Of a DNA stretch of 34,954 nt, positions 29,055 through 34,954 are shown piece after piece. The stretch is from the NCBI GenBank assembly GCA_049694275.1, contig JBAVQS010000288.1:1-34954 (forward strand), given 5' to 3'. Made by a program: the position numbers and the translations under genes. Each line of letters opens with the position of its first letter. Position 1 is the stretch's first letter. The DNA comes from JBAVQS01 sp049694275. GTDB lineage: Bacteria; Chloroflexota; Anaerolineae; UBA4142; SHND01. Below the pieces are notes generated by a model. The model was not told the DNA's origin and did not search any database. It saw only the letters and a program-made list of their open reading frames with translations.

Positions 29055-31130
29055 ATGAGCAAACTGGGATTACACATCATTTCCTGGAATCAGAGCCAGG
29101 CCATTCTTGATTTTGTGGGCCGGTGCCAGCCGCGCGTTCTCAAAATGATAGAGTTCAACGATATGGACACGAATGGCGTGCGGGGCAGTTCTCCGGGCAC
29201 CCTCGTTATCGGACGACAGTATCTCAATTCCCAACCGCTCGACAACCCCACGGCGAATGCGCAGTACCTCTTTAACCAGCTTTTGCCTGCCATCTGGAAA
29301 ATGGGGAACCGCATCGACGTCTGGGAGGGATATAACGAAGTCGTTCTCAACAGCGTGGACGACGCCAAATGCTACAACGATTTTACCATCGCCTGGGCCA
29401 ACATCATGCATTCACAGGGACTGCGTTGCGCGGCCTACTCGTTCAGCGCGGGGAATCCCGATCTCTCCTACTGGCCTTACCTGGTCGATGGCGCCCGCGC
29501 CTGTGATTATCTGGCCCTCCACGAATACGACCATCCCCGCATGGATACGAACGCAGGGCAGATGTGCTTGCGCTATCGCAAGGTCCGTGCGCTCCTCCCC
29601 CAGGACGCCTGGCGGCCTATCCTGATTACGGAATGTGGTATTGACGATGGGACGAATCACGGCTGGAAGACCTATGCTTCCGCCGATAGCTATATCTCCC
29701 AACTGGCGTGGTATGACAGCGAACTGAGCAAGGACGATTATGTGATCGGCGCGACCATCTTTACCATCGACGGCAAGGATTGGGCTGACTTTGACCTGCT
29801 GCCAATGATGCGGCCCCTCGCCAGTTACATCGCATCAAATCCGACCCCGCCCCCGCCGCCCCCCCCGCCGGTTGGGGGTAGCGTCAGCATTTCCAATGTG
29901 ACCCTCAGCCCCACAACCGTCGTCGGCGGACAGCTCCTCAACGTAAGCATTACTGTTACAAACAATTCGACGGCCACGCTCCAGACGCAGGATCCCGCTC
30001 CCGGTCTCATTTATTCCGAGGGGGAAACTTTCAAGGACCGTGGGTTCGCCGAGACCGCCAACGCATTCCGTGTAGGGATTGATTATGATGGGCGGAGTGG
30101 AGTAGACCACCCGTACCGGTGGGGGCTGGGTGCGCCGCTCGCTCCCGGCCAGAGCGTCACTGTGACCGGCGCGATTCGGCTCAACACGCCGCAGGTCAGG
30201 AATTACTGGGCGGGACTTGTGCAGGAACAGGTGGCCTGGCTTCAGGATAACACGGGACAGCAGCAGATCACCGTCCAGCCCGCGCCGGCGAGCAACGGTC
30301 AGCCGGTGATCACCGGCCTCTCTTTCCAACCGGCCGGCTTGAACAGCGGCGATCAACTGAACGTGAGCATTACGGTGATGAACGGCTCGAATGTGACCTT
30401 GCCGACCGAGGGGCCGGATCCGGGATTCGTCTATAACGAAGGGGATACCTTCTACACGCGCGGTTTTGCCGATATCAACGGGGCAATGCGCGTCGGTATT
30501 GATTTTGATGGACGCACCGGAATCGATCATCCGTACCGGTGGGGGCTGGGTGCGCCGCTTGCTCCCGGTCAGAGTGTCACTGTGACCGGTGGAATTCGGT
30601 TGAGCAGTACGCACGCGCGTAACTATTGGGCCGGGCTGGTTCGCGAGCAGATCGCCTGGCTGCAAGACCGCCAGGGGATCCAACTCATTACGGTTTCCGG
30701 CGGCGCGCCGGTTCCGGGCGGTCAACCGACTGTCACCGCGGTTGCTTTTGCGCCAACCTTCGTGCCACAGGGCCAACTGGTCCAGGTGAGCGTGACGATC
30801 AAGAATGCAACAAATGCCGCGCTGCCGACGCAAGGGCCACAGCCCGGTTTCATTTATAACGAGGGGGATAATTTTCTCACCAAGATGAATCCCCCGAGCA
30901 TGGGGTGTTATCGCATTGGCGTCGATTTCGACGGTCGCACCGGCGTCGATCATCCCTACCGCTGGGGTTTGGGCGGGACCTTGGCCCCCGGCCAATCGAC
31001 GACTGTTACCGGCTATATCCGTCTCAACCGCCGGCAGGTCACCAACTTTTGGGTCGCGTTGATTCAGGAAGGGGTCGGCAGCGTGCAGGACCAACTCGGC
31101 GCGACCGCGCTCACCGTACTTCGCAGCTAA
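29055..31130 (+). CDS. Glycoside hydrolase-like barrel with three C-terminal CARDB-like repeats
   Basis: A 691-residue protein without a signal peptide. Residues 1-262 look like a clan GH-A TIM barrel: DVWEGYNEV (E95) after strand 4 and PILITECGIDD (E193) after strand 7 fit acid/base and nucleophile. A Pro8 hinge at about 265-272 is followed by three repeats of about 140 residues (275-405, 415-545, 556-691), each with the core NVSITVTN, then DYDGRSGVDHPYRWGLGAPL, APGQSVTVTGAIRLN and YWAGLVQEQVAWLQD. The repeats resemble CARDB adhesion domains but the HPYRWGLG core is distinctive. At DNA level repeats 1 and 2 are nearly identical at 30112-30180 and 30532-30600. Substrate and export route are unknown. 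No ribosome binding site precedes ATG 29055. Confidence 0.78.
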   Translation: MSKLGLHIISWNQSQAILDFVGRCQPRVLKMIEFNDMDTNGVRGSSPGTLVIGRQYLNSQPLDNPTANAQYLFNQLLPAIWKMGNRIDVWEGYNEVVLNSVDDAKCYNDFTIAWANIMHSQGLRCAAYSFSAGNPDLSYWPYLVDGARACDYLALHEYDHPRMDTNAGQMCLRYRKVRALLPQDAWRPILITECGIDDGTNHGWKTYASADSYISQLAWYDSELSKDDYVIGATIFTIDGKDWADFDLLPMMRPLASYIASNPTPPPPPPPPVGGSVSISNVTLSPTTVVGGQLLNVSITVTNNSTATLQTQDPAPGLIYSEGETFKDRGFAETANAFRVGIDYDGRSGVDHPYRWGLGAPLAPGQSVTVTGAIRLNTPQVRNYWAGLVQEQVAWLQDNTGQQQITVQPAPASNGQPVITGLSFQPAGLNSGDQLNVSITVMNGSNVTLPTEGPDPGFVYNEGDTFYTRGFADINGAMRVGIDFDGRTGIDHPYRWGLGAPLAPGQSVTVTGGIRLSSTHARNYWAGLVREQIAWLQDRQGIQLITVSGGAPVPGGQPTVTAVAFAPTFVPQGQLVQVSVTIKNATNAALPTQGPQPGFIYNEGDNFLTKMNPPSMGCYRIGVDFDGRTGVDHPYRWGLGGTLAPGQSTTVTGYIRLNRRQVTNFWVALIQEGVGSVQDQLGATALTVLRS

Positions 31131-31170
31131 AGCAGGCAAGCAGGCAGGCTATTATGGCCTCCAGAGAATA

Positions 31171-31216
31171 ATGTGGTAGAATCTCGTTCGCTATGCCGAA
31201 CGAGATTCTACCGCAT
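31171..31216. promoter_or_regulatory. Inverted repeat enclosing the start codon of the PMT-like gene
   Basis: A 20-base stem, perfect over 16 bases (GGTAGAATCTCGTTCG at 31175-31190, and its complement at 31197-31212) and extended by four more pairs with one G-U. The 6-base loop CTATGC holds the ATG at 31193. TGGTAGAAT in the left arm also looks like an extended -10 box whose start would fall at about 31190. Confidence 0.8.
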
Positions 31217-33151
31217 GGGCGCTGGCGCTGGTTCTTGCTCATCGGCATCCTCGCGCTCGCCACATTCCTGCGCCTCTATCAACTCGACCGCACCCCGCCG
31301 GGATTTCACTACGACGAAGCGTTCAACGCCATGCAAGCGCGCGATGTGCTGCGCGGAGTCAATCGTCCCATCTTTTTCACCGGCAACTTTGGTGAAGAGC
31401 CGATGCAGATGTACGTCGAGGCGGTTATCTTTGCTCTTGCCGGACAATCGCCGTACACCGCGCGCCTCTCGAACGTTGTCCTCGGCCTCCTGCTTATCCC
31501 CGCGCTCTATTTTTGCGGGCGCGCCCTCTTTCCGCGAGCTCGCCTCGCGCCGCTCGTCGCGGCCTTTGTGGGTGCGACCCTCTATTGGGCAATTAACTTC
31601 AGCCGGCTCGGGATTGAAACGGGGAGCTTGCCCTGGGTACTGACGCTGAGCGCAGGGGCGCTGGCGTTAGCCTGCGAGCGTAACGATTGGCGCTGGGGCG
31701 CCGCCGGGGGATTCCTGCTCGGCGCCACCGTCTATACCTATCTGGCCGCGCGCGTCTGGCCGTTTGTCATCCTGTTCTGGTTTATCTGTCTTGCCCTCTT
31801 GCATCGAGACCGGCTCCGGATCAAAACCTGGGGTGTCATTGCTCTCACCACTGCACTTACAATCGCGCCGCTCGCCCTCTTTTTCCTGCTGAATCCCGTG
31901 GCTCTCACGGGCCGCGCTGGACAGGTCCTCACCCCCGACCAGTTCGGCGGCAACTTGCTGCGCACGGCCGGCATGTTCTTTTTCGGGGGGGATGTCGATC
32001 CGCGTGACAATCTCCCAGGGCGCGCTGCCCTCGATCCCTTTCTTGCCCTCCTTTTCATTGCCGGCCTTGCCATCAGCCTCCGCCGGGTTAAAAAGTCGGC
32101 CTATACCCTGGTACTTATCTGGTTCGTCGTCATGACGCTCCCATCGGCCCTGACCGAATTTGCGCCCAACTTGCGCCGTGCCATCGGCGCGCTCCCCGCG
32201 GTTGCGCTGTTGTGCGGAATCGGCGTCGAGTGGCTGTGGCAGACCGCTAGCCGGAGACCATTACGAATTTTGAATTTTGAATTGCGAATTCGCAATTCAA
32301 AATTCGCTTTTCTCGCTCTTCTCCTTCTAGGCCTCGCCTACAGCGCCTGGTCCAGCGCCGATGCCTATTTCAACCAGTGGTCGCACGAAACCGGGCTCTA
32401 TTATTCATTTGATGCTGGATTGCAAGCGGTGGCGAGCGCCCTGGCCGTGCGCCCGGCCGGCGAGCAGCTCTGCCTCTCCCCGGCCTATCCCGATCATCCT
32501 ACGGTGCTCTGGGCCATGGACGGACGCCCCTACTCGACGTTTGACGGGCGGCGCGTCACCGTCTTGCCCGATTCGGCTCTCCCGACGACTTGTGCTATTA
32601 TTACGTACGAAGATCAGAATACCAACCTCCTGCGGTTTTACCCGAATGCTCAACGCCTGACCGTCATTGACGATCTGGCAAACAAGCCATACGCCGAGAT
32701 TTACCATATTCCCGCCGGCGCCGCCCCCAATCTCCAGCCACAACATGCGCTTGACGCGCGTATGGGCAATGCTGTGCGTGTGCTGGGCTATGATCTGACA
32801 CGCCAGGGTGACCGGATTGATCTCCAGCTCTACTGGCGGCCAACGGGACCGATCCAGGAGGATTATACGGTCTTTGTTCACCTGCTCGGACCGGTCAACC
32901 CCGATTCGGGGTCGCCGGTGTGGGCACAGGATGATGCCCAGCCGGGACACGGGACTTATCCCACCTCCCGCTGGCAACCGGGCCAGACCATTATCGACAT
33001 GTATACTCTGAAACTGCCACCTGGCGCCCCGGCCGCCCATTACCGGATCGAAACTGGTATGTATTTGCTCTCGACCGGGCAGCGGCTGTCCGTCTCTACG
33101 CTGGATCAAGGCGTACAAGATCGCCTGTTGTTCGCGAGTATCGATTATTAA
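31193..33151 (+). CDS. PMT-like (GT39/GT83 type) membrane glycosyltransferase
   Basis: A 652-residue membrane protein. The first loop has the family's catalytic Asp in TPPGFHYDEAFN (D41), and a second acidic site in GNFGEEPMQMY (E68/E69). About 11-12 membrane segments lie between residues 13 and 390. A large C-terminal extracytoplasmic domain (about 395-652) follows, ending in a beta-sandwich-like part (DLQLYWRPTGPIQEDYTVFVHLLGP). Such enzymes move sugars from lipid-linked donors to proteins or lipids outside the membrane. A 34-base palindrome is translated in frame at about residues 360-371 as ILNFELRIRNSKF, in a loop before a membrane segment. The start is ATG 31193; the frame and the inverted repeat make it nearly leaderless. 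Confidence 0.87.
   Translation: MPNEILPHGRWRWFLLIGILALATFLRLYQLDRTPPGFHYDEAFNAMQARDVLRGVNRPIFFTGNFGEEPMQMYVEAVIFALAGQSPYTARLSNVVLGLLLIPALYFCGRALFPRARLAPLVAAFVGATLYWAINFSRLGIETGSLPWVLTLSAGALALACERNDWRWGAAGGFLLGATVYTYLAARVWPFVILFWFICLALLHRDRLRIKTWGVIALTTALTIAPLALFFLLNPVALTGRAGQVLTPDQFGGNLLRTAGMFFFGGDVDPRDNLPGRAALDPFLALLFIAGLAISLRRVKKSAYTLVLIWFVVMTLPSALTEFAPNLRRAIGALPAVALLCGIGVEWLWQTASRRPLRILNFELRIRNSKFAFLALLLLGLAYSAWSSADAYFNQWSHETGLYYSFDAGLQAVASALAVRPAGEQLCLSPAYPDHPTVLWAMDGRPYSTFDGRRVTVLPDSALPTTCAIITYEDQNTNLLRFYPNAQRLTVIDDLANKPYAEIYHIPAGAAPNLQPQHALDARMGNAVRVLGYDLTRQGDRIDLQLYWRPTGPIQEDYTVFVHLLGPVNPDSGSPVWAQDDAQPGHGTYPTSRWQPGQTIIDMYTLKLPPGAPAAHYRIETGMYLLSTGQRLSVSTLDQGVQDRLLFASIDY
32272..32305. 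repeat. 34-base perfect palindrome within the PMT-like gene
   Basis: A perfect palindrome centred on the GAATTC at 32286-32291, with GAATTTTGAATTGC as left end. A further partial copy, GAATTTT, lies just before it at 32264. It is read in frame, so the gene stays open. Related words occur at 34471-34498 and, with GG for AA, at 13071-13189. Confidence 0.85.
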
Positions 33152-33173
33152 CCATCTCGATGTTGATAGGTCT

Positions 33174-33200
33174 GTAGACGTGCTGTCGGCACGTCGCTAC
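33174..33200. repeat. GTAG...CTAC hairpin repeat, copy 3
   Basis: GTAG, then GACGTGC pairing with GCACGTC around a TGTCG loop, then CTAC. It lies between the PMT-like gene and the DUF4352 gene. The layout matches the hairpins at 28-55 and 4612-4632. Confidence 0.6.
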
Positions 33201-33226
33201 ACCCTCTCCACGCTTATCGGAGGCTT

Positions 33227-33871
33227 ATGAACGATTTTAGCAGAAATACACTCCCCCGCGAGTCGCCCGTGGGCCGCGAGGTCTATATGGAACAGCGGGC
33301 TTCGTCCAACCGCGCCGCGATCTTTGCCATCGCTGGCTTGCTCGTCCTTTGCGTCTGCCTGTGTGTCGGCGTCTCGGGCGTCGGCTATTGGTATGTGAGC
33401 CAGAATGGGTCAACAACCGCATTCCAGGTCCCCTCCTTTGGAGCGACTGCCACACCCACCCGCAGCCCGGGACCCACCGCCGTCCCCTATAAAAAGAGTG
33501 GCAAGGATAATGCTGGCCTGCGCGTGACGGTGACCGCCTATCAGCGTCCCTTGCCCGCCCAGGGTATCACCGTCCCCGACGGGCAAGAGCTGGTTCTCGT
33601 CAGCCTTCGGATTGAAAACACCCGCACCACCGGCGGCCCGCTCCAGTACTCGCCCAGCGATTTCAAGCTCGTCTCTTCAAACAAGGATTCTTTCGAGCCG
33701 GATGCGGGCACCATCACGACCGGCACAATGCTGAAAAAGGGCGAAATTGCGCCGGGCAAGACTGCCACGGGCGACCTGGTTTTCTACGTCTATACCGACG
33801 ACACGGATCTGCAGCTTACCTGGACCGCCTCTGACGGCGCGACGCGCCTCTTTGCTGTTGGCAGCAAGTGA
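33227..33871 (+). CDS. DUF4352-like membrane-anchored protein
   Basis: A 214-residue protein. A membrane segment lies at about residues 31-56 (AIFAIAGLLVLCVCLCVGVSGVGYWYV), then a Thr/Pro spacer (ATATPTRSPGPTAVP). The outer domain (about 95-212) has LRVTVTAYQRP, ELVLVSLRIENTR, LQYSPSDFKLVSSNKDSFEPDA and GKTATGDLVFYVYTDDTDLQLTW, the immunoglobulin-like DUF4352/telomeric repeat-binding-factor-2-like fold. Its role is not known. CGGAGG lies just upstream of ATG 33227. It overlaps the YfhO-like gene by four bases. Confidence 0.82.
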   Translation: MNDFSRNTLPRESPVGREVYMEQRASSNRAAIFAIAGLLVLCVCLCVGVSGVGYWYVSQNGSTTAFQVPSFGATATPTRSPGPTAVPYKKSGKDNAGLRVTVTAYQRPLPAQGITVPDGQELVLVSLRIENTRTTGGPLQYSPSDFKLVSSNKDSFEPDAGTITTGTMLKKGEIAPGKTATGDLVFYVYTDDTDLQLTWTASDGATRLFAVGSK

Positions 33872-34954
33872 AACGCCTTATCCCGAACCGGGAAACGCAA
33901 ATCGATATCGCCGCGCTCATTCTGTTGGGCGCGGCGACGTTTGGTTTTTTCTGGCGGCTGCTCTTGACGCAGGATATCTGGATGCCTGCGGGTGGCGGCG
34001 ACCTTGCCGGTTTTCTCTACCCCACCTATCATTTCGCCGCCGAATGGTGGCGGCGCGGCGTTCTGCCGCTCTGGAACCCGTATCTGTTCGGCGGCCAGCC
34101 CTTTATCGGCGATATCCAGTCAGGCATCCTCTACCCGTTCAACATCCTGACCTATCTCATTGCCAATCCCCTGACCTATCGCGACCTGGAGCTGCTGGTA
34201 ACCCTGCACTTTTATATCGCCGGCGTCGGCATGTATTCACTCCTCCGCTGGGGTCGCTTGGGCAATCCGCTCGCCGGGGCGGGCGATCCACTGCCCGCTC
34301 TATCTCGCTGGGCCTGTCTTGCCGGCGCTGTCGCTTTTGAATTCTCCGACCTCTTTATCACTCATTTCGGTAATCTCAATCTCATCGCCTCCGCCGCGTG
34401 GCTGCCCTTCGTCTTTCTCTTTTTCTCGCGTGCTCTTGATCAAGGGGACGATTCACAACTCACAGTTCCCAAATTCACAATTCACAATTCGCAATTTATC
34501 ATTGCCGGTGTGTTCCTGGCCCTCTCCTTTCTGGCCGGTCACATCCAGTCCTTTGTCTTTGTGGCGCTCGCCATCGGCCTTTATGCGTTGTTTAGAGCGG
34601 GTGTTAGCCTCAGCAAATCGAAACGGATTTCATTCCCCGTCCTTCGTCCTCTCATCTTGCTTGGCCTAACGCTCCTCGTCGGCCTCGGCCTGAGCGCCGC
34701 CGTCCTCCTCCCTGCCGTCGAAATGACCGGCGCCAGTGTCCGCAGTTCGTACAGTTATGAGAACGCCGCACAATATTCGCTCCCGCCCACCGAGCTCGTC
34801 GGCCTCCTTGTCCCCGGCTTTTTCGGTCGCGGCCCGCAGGCGGCCTGGGGTCCGTGGGACCGCGTCGAGGTCGGCTATCTCGGCATTCTCCCGCTCATCC
34901 TCGCCTCCCTCGCGCTCTTATGGCGGCGGGATGCCAGAGCGTGGTTCTTTGGAC
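33868..34954 (+). CDS. YfhO-like membrane protein (3' end outside the window)
   Basis: At least 362 residues, open to the window end. The GTG start at 33868 overlaps the TGA of the DUF4352 gene as GTGA, so translation is coupled. The family signature is clear: GGGDLAGFLYPTYHFAAEWW, RGVLPLWNPYLFGGQPFIGD, IQSGILYPFNILTYLIA, and later SLPPTELVGLLVPGFFG and VEVGYLGILPLILA. Several membrane segments are seen. YfhO in Bacillus helps add sugars to lipoteichoic acid. The loop DQGDDSQLTVPKFTIHNSQF is translated from a run of AATTCACA-type repeats. The family fits a surface-glycan job together with the PMT-like gene. Confidence 0.87.
   Translation, partial: MKRLIPNRETQIDIAALILLGAATFGFFWRLLLTQDIWMPAGGGDLAGFLYPTYHFAAEWWRRGVLPLWNPYLFGGQPFIGDIQSGILYPFNILTYLIANPLTYRDLELLVTLHFYIAGVGMYSLLRWGRLGNPLAGAGDPLPALSRWACLAGAVAFEFSDLFITHFGNLNLIASAAWLPFVFLFFSRALDQGDDSQLTVPKFTIHNSQFIIAGVFLALSFLAGHIQSFVFVALAIGLYALFRAGVSLSKSKRISFPVLRPLILLGLTLLVGLGLSAAVLLPAVEMTGASVRSSYSYENAAQYSLPPTELVGLLVPGFFGRGPQAAWGPWDRVEVGYLGILPLILASLALLWRRDARAWFFG
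34471..34498. repeat. AATTCACAATTCGCAATT-type repeat within the YfhO-like gene
   Basis: Three overlapping copies, AAATTCACAATTCACAATTCGC, in frame, encoding KFTIHNSQF. The words match the inner part of the palindrome at 32272-32305. Confidence 0.6.

Noticed and set aside
29835..31139. A 434-residue minus-strand frame over the repeat protein gene
   Set aside because: It is the shadow of a high-GC gene; the plus strand has the continuous repeats and domain motifs.

Overview
The window looks like chromosomal DNA of an uncultured, GC-rich, Gram-positive-like bacterium, most likely a member of Chloroflexota. This is an inference from several features: a large Alu-domain type SRP RNA, a YabE-like protein next to rsmA, a GlgA/alpha-glucan phosphorylase fusion, PMT-like and YfhO-like membrane proteins side by side, Thr/Pro spacers after membrane anchors, and extended -10 (TGnTATAAT) promoters. 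No taxonomic marker was searched.

Layout. (1) About 1-9.6 kb, all live genes on the minus strand, is an accessory region. A divergent promoter-operator at 8377-8416 drives a nine-gene cluster: full-length ChrB, a frameshifted membrane protein, the chromate transporter ChrA, a small membrane protein, a DUF3105 protein, a membrane-anchored beta-propeller, a second stand-alone ChrB C-terminal domain, a frameshifted lipoprotein with an NTF2-like domain, and a second beta-propeller. A pentapeptide-repeat/TIR protein follows, with an esterase gene remnant in the gap. A broken EamA transporter with a His-rich tail lies upstream. (2) 9.6-12.5 kb: coaBC, coaX and an anchored protein of unknown role, probably one transcription unit. 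(3) 12.6-13.8 kb: a small protein, tRNA-Ser(CGA), tRNA-Ser(GGA), a terminator, a long palindrome and the SRP RNA. (4) 13.9-17.8 kb, plus strand: YabE-like cell-wall protein, rsmA, a REC-GGDEF-like regulator and an FmdB-like zinc ribbon. (5) 17.8-27.6 kb: mostly minus strand: ABM-like protein, dtd (plus strand), a divergent PyrK/PyrD-like pair behind a membrane protein, a 1219-residue GlgA-phosphorylase fusion, a D-2-hydroxyacid dehydrogenase, two small membrane proteins, and nadK. (6) 27.6-35 kb, plus strand: two signal-less surface-type proteins (Ig/CWB2-like, and a glycosidase-like barrel with three C-terminal repeats), then a PMT-like glycosyltransferase, a DUF4352 protein and a YfhO-like protein cut by the window end.

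Most interesting points: the extended chromate-type operon with two propellers and two ChrB domains behind a near-leaderless promoter with repeats 21 bp apart; a start codon in the 6-nt loop of a near-perfect 20-bp stem (31171-31216); a 34-bp perfect palindrome inside the PMT-like gene; a 17-bp perfect hairpin inside another gene; enzymes whose signature residues are missing (CoaX Asp to Lys, PyrD/PyrK, GlgA domain); and broken genes concentrated in the first 9.6 kb. No CRISPR array, transposase or integrase was seen. No stretch over 300 bases is without a gene, RNA or described element.
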